Assembly: GCA_024280995.1 (NCBI GenBank)
Contig: JAMXLM010000043.1
Coordinates: forward strand, 62,001 to 126,000
DNA: 64,000 nucleotides
Reading direction: 5' to 3'
DNA from: Candidatus Dormiibacterota bacterium
Lineage (GTDB): Bacteria; Chloroflexota; Dormibacteria; Dormibacterales; Dormibacteraceae
The notes under the pieces were generated by a model. That model saw nothing but the letters and a program-made list of their open reading frames with translations. It ran no database searches and was not told the DNA's origin. Positions within the stretch are counted from its first letter, which is position 1; each line of letters begins with the position of its first letter. Shown here in pieces: positions 46,850-55,472 of the stretch. Both the position numbers and the translations under genes were made by a program.

Positions 46850-48091
46850 CTAGGAATTGGGCCAGAACTGGCCCGGTCCCCATCCCGACTTCAAATCCAC
46901 CGGACTTTCGCCCGCCGCGAACACGACCGAATGCTCGACGCCCGTCGAGAGCTGCATCGCGAAAAGCCGTGTTCCGGACTGCGTCGCGCTCGCGCAGTTG
47001 CTTGTGCACGGGACCTCATCCCAGTACCAGACCCATCCGTCCTTCACGAAGGTGATCTCAGACCGCGGTAAGTCGACGGCTTTCGGGGACGTGTCCCTCG
47101 CGAAGTCGTAGAAGTACACGCTCACTTCGGCGAAGTTCGCGGGGACGGCGAAAGCCGTGTACGCCACCTGCTTCTCGTCAGGCGAGAGGCTCGGAGCGTA
47201 GGCCCAGGTGACCGCGTTGCCGATGGCGGCGAAACCACCCTCGGGGGACCACGCGCGAGGCGGGAGACTGTTTCGCGGCGCGAGGTAAAGGCGGTGGCCG
47301 GTGTGTGACCAGAAGGCCTGGTCTTCTCCCGCGGCCATCGTCTGGACCCACGTGCGGTCGGAAACGCGATAGACGCGAAGGGGAGTCGCGCCCTTGCCGA
47401 TCGGCCATCCAGAGACGAGAAACTGCCCGTCCGCCGAGAACGCGAGCACGGGCTGCGGCAGGCCGAAGCGGCAGATGCAGTCGGTCGCCGGCGACGGAAA
47501 TTCGTAGAGCTCGGTGTTGCTGCGCTCGCTGAACAGCCAGACCTGGATGGTCGCGTTGCCGGAGGCGTCGGTACCCGCCTCGAAAGTCGCGGCGTTGTTG
47601 CCGTCAGCGGTCCAATCGCCCCAAGAACCACTATCGGTGTGGAGGTTCAGCGGCCAGCCCGCGACGACGCTCTCGTTGCCGCTGCCGATCGAGTGCAGCA
47701 CCACCTCGGTGCCCGACGGGCTGGTCGGGCGCAGGTACTCGAACGTGTCGGTCGTGAACAGGTGGGCGACCGTGTTACGGATCTCGCACAGAAGTCGGGG
47801 ATGGACGGGGTCGGTGACGTCGTACAGCGCTTCGCCCACCAGGACCACAGGACCGCCTGACTCCTTGGCGACGCAGTTGACCTTCGGGGGGAGGACGGGC
47901 ACCGGTGAGGGACTTGGCGAGGGAGTCGGCGAGGGTGTTTGCAGCGGGCTTGGAGACGGCGATGCCGCCGCTGAAGGGCTCGGCGAGACGACCGCCGCCA
48001 CCGGTTTCGAGGCGCACGCGCTCCCGGCCAGGACCACGGCGACGATAAGGGATAATCGAGCCGAGCTGAGCCCCACTCTGAACGCCGTCAT
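46850..48091 (-). CDS. lipoprotein with Pro/Ser-rich linker and TolB-like propeller
   Basis: A 413-aa lipoprotein (AGSAC lipobox near residue 25) with a Pro/Ser-rich linker of about 45 residues, then a beta-propeller: FSADGQFLVSGW, FWSHTGHRLYLAPRN and YAPSLSPDEKQVAYTAF are PD40/WD40-like units. Function unknown. Start candidates are ATG 48091 and GTG 48076; both overlap glmU, so the two divergent genes share 11-26 bp. The stop overlaps the end of a REP-like element. Confidence 0.7.
   Translation of the reverse strand: MTAFRVGLSSARLSLIVAVVLAGSACASKPVAAVVSPSPSAAASPSPSPLQTPSPTPSPSPSPVPVLPPKVNCVAKESGGPVVLVGEALYDVTDPVHPRLLCEIRNTVAHLFTTDTFEYLRPTSPSGTEVVLHSIGSGNESVVAGWPLNLHTDSGSWGDWTADGNNAATFEAGTDASGNATIQVWLFSERSNTELYEFPSPATDCICRFGLPQPVLAFSADGQFLVSGWPIGKGATPLRVYRVSDRTWVQTMAAGEDQAFWSHTGHRLYLAPRNSLPPRAWSPEGGFAAIGNAVTWAYAPSLSPDEKQVAYTAFAVPANFAEVSVYFYDFARDTSPKAVDLPRSEITFVKDGWVWYWDEVPCTSNCASATQSGTRLFAMQLSTGVEHSVVFAAGESPVDLKSGWGPGQFWPNS
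48051..48056 (+). promoter_or_regulatory. -10-like box GATAAT for glmU
   Basis: GATAAT ends 9 nt before the CTG proposed as the glmU start, the same spacing as the leuS and tetR boxes. Confidence 0.5.
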
Positions 48092-49379
48092 ACTCGCCGC
48101 CGGCCTGGGCACGCGCATGCGGTCACAGGTTCCCAAAGTCCTCCATCCGATCTGCGGTCGACCCATGATCGATTGGGTCCTCGCGGCGGTGAACGAGGCC
48201 GGCGCGGAGCACGTTACGGTGATCGTGAACCCCCACCACGCCGACCTCGCCGCTCACCTTTCCGAGAAGAAGGATGTCGAGGTCGTCTACCAGCGTGACC
48301 CGAAGGGCACGGCGCACGCCCTCCTCCAGATCCCGCCGGGCGAGCTCCGCGGCCGGCAGCTCCTGGTCCTCAACGGTGACAACCCGCTTCTCACCGCGGC
48401 GAGCATCCTCAAGGTCGTGCACAGACACGAGGAGTCTGGTTCACCGGCGACGATCGCGAGCGTCGTGGACGCAGCTCGGGACGATGGCCGCATCGTCCGG
48501 ACCAAAAAAGGAGGGAAGTCGGGCGAGCTCGACAGGATCGTCGAGCGCAAGGACGCCACGCCCGAGCTGAAGGCGACTGTCCACGAGTTCAACGTCGGTC
48601 TCTACGTCTTCGACGGCAGCCGGCTCGCCGCCGAGCTCGAGAAGATCACCGACGACAACAACGCAAACGAGTTCTACCTGACCTCGGTCTTCGAGCACGT
48701 ACGGCCGGTCGACGTGGTCACGCTCGACGACCCCGACGAGGCGATGGGGGTCAAGGACCGCGTCCGCCTGGCGAAAGCGACGGCCATCATGCGCCGCCGC
48801 CTGCTCGAGCAGTGCATGCTCGGCGGGGTCACGATCGTCGACCCCGAGACGACCTTCATCGACGCCACCGTGAGCATCGGCCAGGACACGGTCATCGAGC
48901 CCTTCACCGTGCTGAAGGGCCAGACCCACATCGGCGCCGAGTGCCGGATCGGCCCGCACGTCTATATAGAGGACGCGAGGGTGGGCGACCGCTCTGACTG
49001 CGGTCCGTTCGCCAAGCTGCGCCCCGGCACCGAGATCGCCGAGGACGTCCACATCGGCAGCTTCGCCGAGCTGGTGCGGACGAAGGTCGCGAGGGGCTCG
49101 AAGGTGCCACACGTTTCCTATCTGGGCGACACCGATCTCGGCGCCGACGCCAACATCGGCGCGGGTACGATTACCGCCAACTTCGACGGCACGCACAAGA
49201 ACCGAACCGAGATCGGCGACGGCGCCTTCGTCGGCGTCGACACGATGTTCGTGGCGCCGGTCAAACTTGGTCGCGAAGCGCGGACCGGGGCCGGTTCGGT
49301 GGTGACGAAGGACGTCCCGGACGGCGCGACCGCCGTCGGGGTTCCCGCTAGGGTGGTCAGGAGGAAGGCGAAGGAGTGA
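48066..49379 (+). CDS. glmU: bifunctional GlcNAc-1-P uridyltransferase / GlcN-1-P acetyltransferase
   Basis: A 437-aa protein that makes UDP-GlcNAc. The N-terminal nucleotidyltransferase has AVILAAGLGTRMRS and LVLNGDNPLL; the left-handed helix domain (about 240-437) has the ASYLGDTDLG-like HVSYLGDTDLGADANIGAG and NRTEIGDGAFVG. No ATG, GTG or TTG lies in frame just upstream of homology; CTG 48066 gives LSPTLNAVIL, the normal N-terminus, with GATAAT 9 nt before it. CTG is therefore the proposed start. Coupled to prs by a GTGA overlap. Confidence 0.93.
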   Translation: MSPTLNAVILAAGLGTRMRSQVPKVLHPICGRPMIDWVLAAVNEAGAEHVTVIVNPHHADLAAHLSEKKDVEVVYQRDPKGTAHALLQIPPGELRGRQLLVLNGDNPLLTAASILKVVHRHEESGSPATIASVVDAARDDGRIVRTKKGGKSGELDRIVERKDATPELKATVHEFNVGLYVFDGSRLAAELEKITDDNNANEFYLTSVFEHVRPVDVVTLDDPDEAMGVKDRVRLAKATAIMRRRLLEQCMLGGVTIVDPETTFIDATVSIGQDTVIEPFTVLKGQTHIGAECRIGPHVYIEDARVGDRSDCGPFAKLRPGTEIAEDVHIGSFAELVRTKVARGSKVPHVSYLGDTDLGADANIGAGTITANFDGTHKNRTEIGDGAFVGVDTMFVAPVKLGREARTGAGSVVTKDVPDGATAVGVPARVVRRKAKE

Positions 49380-50365
49380 TCGGCAGGTTGCAGCCGGCGG
49401 TCGAGTTCACAAGCGCCGAAAGCTCGCCCTGGGGCGAGCTGAAGCTCATCTCGGGCGGCGCCAATCCCGCGCTGGCCGCAAAGATCGCCGAGATCCTGGA
49501 TGTCCAGCTGACCGACCCCCGCCTGCGCCATTTCCCTGACGGCGAGATCAACGTCAAGATCGAGGACTCGATGCGCGGGCACGACGTGTTCGTCATCCAG
49601 CCGACGAGCCCGCCTGTGAACGAGCACCTGATGGAGCTCTTCATCATCCTCGACGCGCTGCGCCGCGCCTCGGCCGGTCGCGTGACCGCGGTGATTCCGT
49701 ACTACGGCTACGCCCGCAAGGAGCGCAAGACGCAGCCCCGCGAGCCGATCTCGGCCAAGCTGGTCGCCAACTTCATCACCCTTGCCGGCGCCGACCGCCT
49801 GCTGCTGTTCGACCTCCACGCCGAGGCCATCGAGGGGTTCTTCGACGTCCCGACGGACCACCTCTCGCCGCACCGCATCTTCGCCGAGCACCTGAAGAGC
49901 CTCGGCCTGACGCGCCTCACCATCGTCGCCCCCGACGCCGGCGGCGGCCGCCGCGCGGAGGCGGTGGCCAACGACCTGGGCGCCCCGATCGCGTTCGGCT
50001 ACAAGCGCCGCCCCGACGAGCAGTCGGTGGAGGTGATCGCCATCTCGGGTGAGGTCAAGGGCCGTGACTGCGTGGTGATCGAGGACATCATCACCACCGG
50101 CGGCACCGTCTCGAAGCTCGCGATCGCGCTCAAGGAGATGGGCGCGAACAGGGTCCTGATCGCGGCCACGCACCCGGTGCTGAGCGGCGACGCGATGGAC
50201 AAGCTCAGGAAGGCTGAAGTGGAAGAGGTGGTCGTGACCGACACGGTTCCGATCTCGGCGGACAAGCTGGGGGAGCCGCTGAAGGTGCTGTCGGTGGCGC
50301 CTCTGCTCGCTGAAGCGATCATCCGGGTGCATGAGAACCGGAGCGTCAGCGAGCTCTTTAGATAA
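49376..50365 (+). CDS. prs: ribose-phosphate pyrophosphokinase
   Basis: A 329-aa PRPP synthetase. RHFPDGEINVKI, GYARKERKTQPREPISAKL, the flexible loop, DLHAEAIEGFFDVP and the PRPP motif VVIEDIITTGGT are present. The PRPP motif has Glu in place of the first Asp, and the usual PDVGGVARA block reads PDAGGGRRAEA, so it is a somewhat diverged class I enzyme. It supplies PRPP to nucleotides, histidine and tryptophan. The GTG start overlaps the glmU stop. Confidence 0.93.
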   Translation: MIGRLQPAVEFTSAESSPWGELKLISGGANPALAAKIAEILDVQLTDPRLRHFPDGEINVKIEDSMRGHDVFVIQPTSPPVNEHLMELFIILDALRRASAGRVTAVIPYYGYARKERKTQPREPISAKLVANFITLAGADRLLLFDLHAEAIEGFFDVPTDHLSPHRIFAEHLKSLGLTRLTIVAPDAGGGRRAEAVANDLGAPIAFGYKRRPDEQSVEVIAISGEVKGRDCVVIEDIITTGGTVSKLAIALKEMGANRVLIAATHPVLSGDAMDKLRKAEVEEVVVTDTVPISADKLGEPLKVLSVAPLLAEAIIRVHENRSVSELFR

Positions 50366-50377
50366 GCTGGCGCCCCG

Positions 50378-51724
50378 ATGACGGGCCAGGAGACTCTCGA
50401 GGTCGTTGTCATGCTCCTGTGCTTCGTGCTGGCCGCGCTGGCCAGCGGCACGGAGACGGCCCTGACCTCGGTCGGACGCTTGCGGGTGCGCTACCTGGCG
50501 GAGCAGGGCTCCCGGGCGGCGGCCACGCTGCAGCGGCTGCGCGCCGACCCGAACCGCTTCCTGTCGACCGTGCTCTTCACGAACACCCTCGCGCTCATCG
50601 TCGCCTCGACTGCGACGGCGCTGCTTGCCGACTCGCTCTTCAGCGAGTGGGGAGTGCCAAACGGATGGCGGCTGTGGCTGACGCTCCTGGTCTCGGTCCT
50701 GCTGTCGATCGTGCTCCTGATCGTGGCCGAGGTGACGCCCAAGACGCTCGCCCTGGCCAACGCCGAACGCTGGGCGCTGATCACCGCCGTGCCCGTCGAC
50801 AGGCTCGCGAGCCTGCTCGGACCGATCCTGTGGACGGTCACGCTCGTCTCCCGCGGCCTCACCGCCGGCCGCGCTGCGCGCGCCCCGTACCTGACTGAGG
50901 AAGAGCTGATCACCGCCCTTCACGTCTCCGAGGAGGCGGGCGTGATCGAAGAGCAGGAGCACCAGATGATCCACGGGATCATCGAGATCGGCGACAAGAC
51001 CGTGCGCGAGATCATGATCCCGCGCACCGACATCATCGGGGTCGAGAAGGATGCCGGCCTGCGCGACATCATCAAGCTCTTCAAGCAGTACCGGCACACG
51101 CGCATGCCGGTCTACGAGGAGAACATCGACCACATCATCGGCCTGATCCACACGAAGGATCTGCTGCTCTACTACACGCTTTCCAGCTCGCAGAAGTTCG
51201 ACATGGACAAGGTGCTCCGGCCCATGGAGTACACGCCGGAACAGAAGAAGGTCGACGAGCTGCTGAACGAGATGCGCACGAAAAAGCAGCACATGGTCAT
51301 CGTGGTCGACGAGTACGGCGGCACCGCGGGCATGGTGACCCTCGAGGACCTGCTCGAGGAGATCGTCGGCGAGATCCGCGACGAGTACGACACCGCGGAG
51401 GAGGACCTGCTGACCCTCGTGAACGACCACGAGGCACGCGTCGACGCGGGCTTTCCCCTGGAGGAGTTGAACGAGCGCCTGCGCCTGGGGATCGAGGAGT
51501 CGGGCGACTACGACTCCGTCGGCGGGTACGTGCACGCGATGCTCGGCAAGATCGCCGAGGCGGGCGATGCTTTCCAGGTCGGTCACACTCGGTGGGTGGT
51601 CGAGCGGGTCAAGGGCCGGCGCATCGAGATGGTCCGATTGATCTCGCAGGACAGGTGGCCGGAAGAGGGGATCGAGGGCTCGCCGCACTCGGCGCTGGAG
51701 GAACCTACTGGCCACGTATCGTGA
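50378..51724 (+). CDS. CNNM/HlyC-CorC family membrane protein with CBS pair
   Basis: A 448-aa protein: DUF21 with four TM helices (about 5-185, [16 protein letters not shown] at the start), two CBS domains (about 205-330, [14 protein letters not shown] and [21 protein letters not shown]) and a CorC_HlyC C-terminal domain (about 345-430). These proteins act in Mg2+ or Co2+ efflux or sensing. It lies between prs and recO on the same strand, and its 3' end overlaps the proposed CTG start of recO. Confidence 0.9.
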   Translation: MTGQETLEVVVMLLCFVLAALASGTETALTSVGRLRVRYLAEQGSRAAATLQRLRADPNRFLSTVLFTNTLALIVASTATALLADSLFSEWGVPNGWRLWLTLLVSVLLSIVLLIVAEVTPKTLALANAERWALITAVPVDRLASLLGPILWTVTLVSRGLTAGRAARAPYLTEEELITALHVSEEAGVIEEQEHQMIHGIIEIGDKTVREIMIPRTDIIGVEKDAGLRDIIKLFKQYRHTRMPVYEENIDHIIGLIHTKDLLLYYTLSSSQKFDMDKVLRPMEYTPEQKKVDELLNEMRTKKQHMVIVVDEYGGTAGMVTLEDLLEEIVGEIRDEYDTAEEDLLTLVNDHEARVDAGFPLEELNERLRLGIEESGDYDSVGGYVHAMLGKIAEAGDAFQVGHTRWVVERVKGRRIEMVRLISQDRWPEEGIEGSPHSALEEPTGHVS

Positions 51725-52445
51725 CCGCGCGGTCGTGCTGCGGAAGCTCGACTATGGCGAGGCCGACCGGATCTTCACGTTTCTGACCCGCTCGCACGGC
51801 AAGCTCGGCGCGATCGCGAAGGGCGTGCGCCGGCAGGAGTCGAAGCTTGGCCCGTCGCTGGAGCTGTACGGGCATGTGGATCTGCTGCTGGCCAAGGGTC
51901 GGGGCGAGCTGGACGTGGTGGCGCAGGTGGCGCGCGTGCCGGGGTACAGGATCGAGGGCGACGTCGAGCTGATGGCGCACGCGGCTCTGATCGCGGAGCT
52001 CGCGGAGCGGGTGTGCGAGGACCGCCATCCGATCGACGGGGTGTACGAGCTGGTGGTGTCTTCGTTGGACGAGCTCTCTCGGGAAACGGATCCGCGCCGT
52101 GCGTCGGCGTGGTTCCTGATGTCGGCGCTGGACCTGTTGGGCTACGCGCCGCAGCTTGCTTCTTGCGCATCGTGCGAACGGCCTCTGACCGCGCGAGCGG
52201 CGCCGTTCTCGGCCGAGGCGGGCGGGTTTTTGTGCGAGCGGTGCGCGCTGCCGTCGATGGAGCCGGTGCCGCTCGCGGCGATCAAGGTGCTGCGCCTGAT
52301 GGCGTCGGGCGACCGCGAGACATACCGGCGCCTGAAGCTCGATTCGGCGCTGATGAACTCCATCGACGGAGTACTGCAGGCCCAGCTCGAGTACCACATG
52401 GACCGCCGCCTGAAAAGCCTCGCCTTCCTGAACTCAATGCGGTAG
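51708..52445 (+). CDS. recO: DNA repair protein RecO
   Basis: A 245-aa protein that loads RecA with RecF/RecR. The N-terminal OB fold starts [20 protein letters not shown], and the zinc site is CASCERPL and GGFLCERCA. The family start motif (YR.RA.VLR) lies before the first GTG (51735), so the true start is upstream: CTG 51708 has GGAGG 6 nt before it and is the only candidate; TTG/GTG/ATG are absent. It overlaps the CNNM gene by 17 nt. Confidence 0.9.
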   Translation: MATYRDRAVVLRKLDYGEADRIFTFLTRSHGKLGAIAKGVRRQESKLGPSLELYGHVDLLLAKGRGELDVVAQVARVPGYRIEGDVELMAHAALIAELAERVCEDRHPIDGVYELVVSSLDELSRETDPRRASAWFLMSALDLLGYAPQLASCASCERPLTARAAPFSAEAGGFLCERCALPSMEPVPLAAIKVLRLMASGDRETYRRLKLDSALMNSIDGVLQAQLEYHMDRRLKSLAFLNSMR

Positions 52446-52454
52446 GGGAGTGGT

Positions 52455-52499
52455 CCTCCCCATTTATGGGGAGGTGGCGGCGAAGCCGCCGGAGGGGCC
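52455..52499. repeat. REP-like double-hairpin element
   Basis: CCTCCCCAT-TT-ATGGGGAGG (52455-52474) and GGCGGC-GAA-GCCGCC (52476-52490), followed by GGAGGGGCC. It lies 9 bp after recO and 12 bp before a second copy. Confidence 0.8.
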
Positions 52500-52511
52500 A
52501 GTGATTAGGTT

Positions 52512-52555
52512 CCTCCCCACGTAGTGGGGAGGTGGCCCGCAGGGCCGGAGGGGCC
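52512..52555. repeat. REP-like double-hairpin element, tandem copy
   Basis: CCTCCCCAC-GTA-GTGGGGAGG (52512-52532) then GGCCC-GCA-GGGCC and GGAGGGGCC. The hairpin stems are kept while the bases differ from the neighbouring copy, i.e. compensatory change. Confidence 0.8.
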
Positions 52556-52575
52556 CTCATTCCTCCTAACGGCCA

Positions 52576-52581
52576 TATCCT
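52576..52581 (+). promoter_or_regulatory. -10-like box TATCCT
   Basis: TATCCT ends 12 nt before the GTG at 52594, at the wide end of the spacing seen elsewhere. Confidence 0.35.
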
Positions 52582-52593
52582 TGCCGCACAGCC

Positions 52594-52965
52594 GTGCAAG
52601 CAACCGCGCCGAAAGGAAGCGCAGTCGCCCAGACCGAGGGCCGCGTTTACGTCGCGCTCTTTCTCGGCTTCGCGTCGCTGTCCGGGCTCGTGTTCCCGCC
52701 CGCGATCGGGCTCGGCGTCGCCGGGATAGTGCTTTCACTGATGGCGCGCAAACGCATCGCGACCAGCGCCGGCCGCCTTCGCGGCCAGGCCCTGATCTGG
52801 ATCGCGCTCGGACTTAGCGTGCTCGGCATCCTGCTGAGCCTCGTGCTGCCCGGCTTCGTCGTCTACGTCTGGATCTACGCGCTATCTCACGGCGGTCAGC
52901 TACCAGGACTGACGGGGCCGTCCACTCCACCCAACACTGGCCCCCCGTCGCTGCCCGGCGGCTAA
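52594..52965 (+). CDS. small two-TM protein (DUF4190-like)
   Basis: A 123-aa protein with two TM helices (about 18-48 and 66-95): a first hydrophobic stretch with GVAGIVLSLMARKR, the usual DUF4190 first loop, then RGQALIWIALGLSVLGILLS. The C-terminus is Pro/Gly-rich. Function unknown. The GTG start follows a TATCCT box by 12 nt. Its stop codon lies in the loop of a hairpin that matches the right half of the REP-like element. Confidence 0.6.
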   Translation: MQATAPKGSAVAQTEGRVYVALFLGFASLSGLVFPPAIGLGVAGIVLSLMARKRIATSAGRLRGQALIWIALGLSVLGILLSLVLPGFVVYVWIYALSHGGQLPGLTGPSTPPNTGPPSLPGG

Positions 52966-52978
52966 CCCGCCGGAGGGG
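52956..52978. repeat. half REP-like element over a stop codon
   Basis: CGGCGG-CTAAC-CCGCCG plus GAGGGG. The TAA of the two-TM gene lies in the loop. Confidence 0.55.
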
Positions 52979-52990
52979 CGGTGGTTCCGG

Positions 52991-53030
52991 TCTCCCTCTC
53001 CCGCTGTGCGGGATAGGGTCGGGGTGAGGG
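52991..53030. repeat. second hairpin repeat family
   Basis: CCCTCTCCCGC-TGT-GCGGGATAGGG with one mismatch, then TCGGGGTGAGGG. This motif type is widespread in GC-rich genomes. It lies just before the glyS promoter. Confidence 0.6.
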
Positions 53031-53035
53031 CCTGC

Positions 53036-53041
53036 TAGGGT
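53036..53041 (+). promoter_or_regulatory. -10-like box TAGGGT for glyS
   Basis: TAGGGT ends 7 nt before the GTG at 53049. No T-box leader fits. Confidence 0.5.
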
Positions 53042-53048
53042 CGTTCCC

Positions 53049-54365
53049 GTGCCTGTGAACCGAAATGAGGTCATGGACAAGGTCGTCGCCCTGACCAAGC
53101 GCCGCGGCTTCATCTATCCATCGAGCGAGATCTACGGCGGCCTGTCCGGGTTCTACGACTACGGCCCGTACGGCATGTCATTGAAGCGCGCCATTCGTGA
53201 TCTCTGGTGGCGCCACATGGTCGAGCTGCGCGACGACGTTGTCGGCCTGGAATCGACGTTGATGATGCCGTCCGCCGTCTGGGAGGCATCCGGCCACCTG
53301 GAGAACTTCGTCGATCCGCTGCGTCAGTGCCTGGGCAAGTGCAAGAAGCGCTGGCGAGCGGACCACGTGATGGGGGAGAAGTGCCCGGAATGCGGAGGGC
53401 CGCTCGACGACGCGCGGCTGTTCAACCTTATGTTCAAGACGCACGTCGGCCCGTTGGAGGACCGCGCGTCCGAGGTCTACCTGCGCCCCGAGACCGCGCA
53501 GGGAATGTTTGTCGACTTCAAGAACGTCATCAACTCGACGCGGGTGCGGGTGCCGTTCGGCATCGCGCAACAGGGGAAGGCTTTCCGGAACGAGATCACA
53601 CCGGGCAACTTCGTCTTCCGAGTCCGCGAGTTCGAGCTGATGGAGATGGAGTACTTCGTCAAGCCGAACACTGACGACGAGTGGTTCAACTACTGGCGCG
53701 ATGAGCGGATGCGCTGGTACACCGACGTCCTGGGAATCCGGCCGGAGCGCTTGCAGTTCCACGACCATCCGAAGGCGACCCTGTCGCACTACTCGAAGCA
53801 GACGACGGACATCGAGTACGAGTTCCCGTTCGGCTGGGGCGAGCTCGAGGGTATCGCCGACCGGACGGACTACGACCTGACAGTCCACCAGGAGAAGTCA
53901 AAGCAGGACCTGACCTACCTGGATCCGGAGACGAACGAGCGCTACCTGCCATGGGTGATCGAGCCGGCGGTGAGCGTGGAGCGGATCTTCATCACGCTGC
54001 TTTTGGACGCTTACGACGAGGACGTGGTGAACAACGAGCCGCGCACGCTGCTTCGCCTGCACCCCAACGTGGCGCCAGTGCAGGTGGCCGTCGTCCCACT
54101 ATCCAAGAAAGAAGAGCTGATCCGCGTCGCCAAGGACGTCATAAAGGATCTGCGCGGCCAGTTCCGCGTCGAGTACGACCAGACGGGTGGCAACATCGGC
54201 CGGCGCTACCGGCGCCAGGACGAGATCGGCACACCGTTCTGCATCACGGTCGACTTCGACACCCTGAACGACCAGGCCGTCACAATCCGCCAGCGCGACT
54301 CGACCCAGCAGGAACGCGCACCGATCAGCGATCTGCGCACGCGCCTCGAAGCGCTGACCACCTAG
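53049..54365 (+). CDS. glyS: glycyl-tRNA synthetase, single-subunit (alpha2) type
   Basis: A 438-aa class II synthetase. Motif 1 region is SSEIYGGLSGFYDYGPYG; motif 2 is in FRNEITPGNFVFRVREF; motif 3 is in VIEPAVSVERIF. A CxxC-type pair (CLGKC and CPECGG) is inserted near residue 100. The anticodon domain (about 340-438) has VAPVQVAVVPLSKKEEL. It is the homodimer type, not the alpha2-beta2 type. The GTG start follows a TAGGGT box by 7 nt. A decayed copy of its motif 3 region lies 0.9 kb downstream. Confidence 0.97.
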   Translation: MPVNRNEVMDKVVALTKRRGFIYPSSEIYGGLSGFYDYGPYGMSLKRAIRDLWWRHMVELRDDVVGLESTLMMPSAVWEASGHLENFVDPLRQCLGKCKKRWRADHVMGEKCPECGGPLDDARLFNLMFKTHVGPLEDRASEVYLRPETAQGMFVDFKNVINSTRVRVPFGIAQQGKAFRNEITPGNFVFRVREFELMEMEYFVKPNTDDEWFNYWRDERMRWYTDVLGIRPERLQFHDHPKATLSHYSKQTTDIEYEFPFGWGELEGIADRTDYDLTVHQEKSKQDLTYLDPETNERYLPWVIEPAVSVERIFITLLLDAYDEDVVNNEPRTLLRLHPNVAPVQVAVVPLSKKEELIRVAKDVIKDLRGQFRVEYDQTGGNIGRRYRRQDEIGTPFCITVDFDTLNDQAVTIRQRDSTQQERAPISDLRTRLEALTT

Positions 54366-54441
54366 CAAGGGAACCCTGTTAAGCGCGCTTAGCTGAACGC
54401 GGCTGAAATCGGAGCTGGTTGCCTCAGAATCAGCGCCCATC

Positions 54442-54825
54442 GTGGCCACGGGTCTAGGGCCGGACGGCCTCCCGGCGGTTTACTCGGGTGGTGCGTGGGT
54501 CTCCCAAGATCGACGCTTCTACTGGAGCGGCACCGCATGGATACCGATCCCGGCGCCATCGACGACGGGACCATTGCTGGCGCGGGTGGGCGTCTTAATG
54601 CTGTTCCTGGCCGGTATCGGCTATGCCGTTTACTCAGTTCTCAGCACCCAGTCCGAATTCGCCGCCGGCTATTTCGTCGGCGCCTTCGTCTTCTTCGCGG
54701 TTCTCATCGTCGTCTTTCGGGCCGTCGGCGGATGGGGATGCTTCGGGATTGCGATTCGCGGCGTGACTGTTTTCGTGGCCGTGCTAAAGATCCTGTCGCT
54801 CGTAACGCATCCACTCCCGCACTAA
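54442..54825 (+). CDS. membrane protein with N-terminal WDG-like (DUF2510-type) segment
   Basis: A 127-aa protein. The soluble N-terminus has YSGGAWVSQDRRFYWSGTAW, a W-x-G-W repeat like the short DUF2510 motif of secreted or membrane proteins. Two or three TM helices (about 44-67, 72-95 and 100-122) follow. No known function. The GTG at 54442 is the only sensible start. It is the first gene after glyS and opens the accessory stretch. Confidence 0.55.
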   Translation: MATGLGPDGLPAVYSGGAWVSQDRRFYWSGTAWIPIPAPSTTGPLLARVGVLMLFLAGIGYAVYSVLSTQSEFAAGYFVGAFVFFAVLIVVFRAVGGWGCFGIAIRGVTVFVAVLKILSLVTHPLPH

Positions 54826-54853
54826 TTGCCCTAGCTCGGGTCAGTTGAGACTT

Positions 54854-54930
54854 TCCTGGACCTGAGACGAACGGGCGTTACCCGCGATGGGTGATCGAGC
54901 CGGCAGCCAGCGTCGAGCGGATCTCCATGC
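54854..54930 (+). pseudogene. decayed glyS fragment (motif 3 region)
   Basis: About 75 bp match glyS 53918-53993 at nucleotide level, e.g. both share ATGGGTGATCGAGCCGGC and flanking GAGACGAACG-GCG-TACC. The fragment reads ETNGRYPRWVIEPAASVERI against ETNERYLPWVIEPAVSVERI in glyS. One base is lost at the left side and similarity stops abruptly at both ends. It cannot be a gene; it is a remnant of a duplication or of an older glyS allele. Confidence 0.75.
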
Positions 54931-54962
54931 GGAAGCGTCTAGGCGCAATGCTCCCGTGAACT

Positions 54963-55464
54963 TCACTGCTCCTGGCCAGACCTCGCAAGCGATGGTCGCG
55001 TCACGATTCGCACGATATTGTCTAGGATCCAAATCGTCCGACCCAACGTGACTATCGCGAGAAGGCTCGTGACGACCGCCACGTCGCGTGCTAAGACATT
55101 CTCGGCGCCCTCCCTATCGAGTAGCAGCGCAGCCAAAGCTGCCAAGGTAGCCAGCGCTAGGACAGGGTTGACTGCACGAAGTACGCTGCCCAGCTGCGCA
55201 TAACTACTGTGCTCCGTAACTGGGCGAAGTCGCGGACTGTCGCCGAAGCTCAGAACGATTGCAGTTGAGGCGATCGCGAATCCGAGAAGCGCTCCCCAAA
55301 TGGTAGACAGTGCCGTGTAAAGCGCTGCCTGATTGCTTTTGAGCATCGCCTCGATCTGTCCCTGATCCGCCAAGAAGGGATTGCCAAGACGCGAAGAGCA
55401 GCCCGATCGCGATCGCTAGCGCGCATTCTGCCAGCAAGAAGTGCTGTTGCCACCAACCCTTCAT
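54963..55464 (-). pseudogene. multi-TM protein gene with an apparent frameshift
   Basis: Two overlapping minus-strand frames together encode one coherent membrane protein: an N-terminal part (KGWWQQHFLLAECALAIAIG) from ATG 55464, and from about 55373 a second frame (ADQGQIEAMLKSNQAALYTA and three TM helices). One extra base near 55372-55376 separates them. Repaired, it would be about 166 aa with four TM helices. It could be a real broken gene, a programmed shift or a sequencing error. It follows the DUF6731-like gene by 8 bp. Confidence 0.65.
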
Positions 55465-55472
55465 GGTCGAAC

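Noticed and set aside
46722-47009. 96-residue N-terminal extension of Lon
   Set aside because: It overlaps a REP-like element and a convergent gene, lacks homology, and a better start with a -10 box lies at 46721.
53031-53048. T-box leader before glyS (and likewise leuS)
   Set aside because: The probable -10 box is 7-9 nt before the start codon, leaving no room for a leader; no specifier loop seen.
54371-54393. Intrinsic terminator after glyS
   Set aside because: TAAGCGCGCTTA is a short palindrome but no T-tract follows and the stem is only 6 bp.
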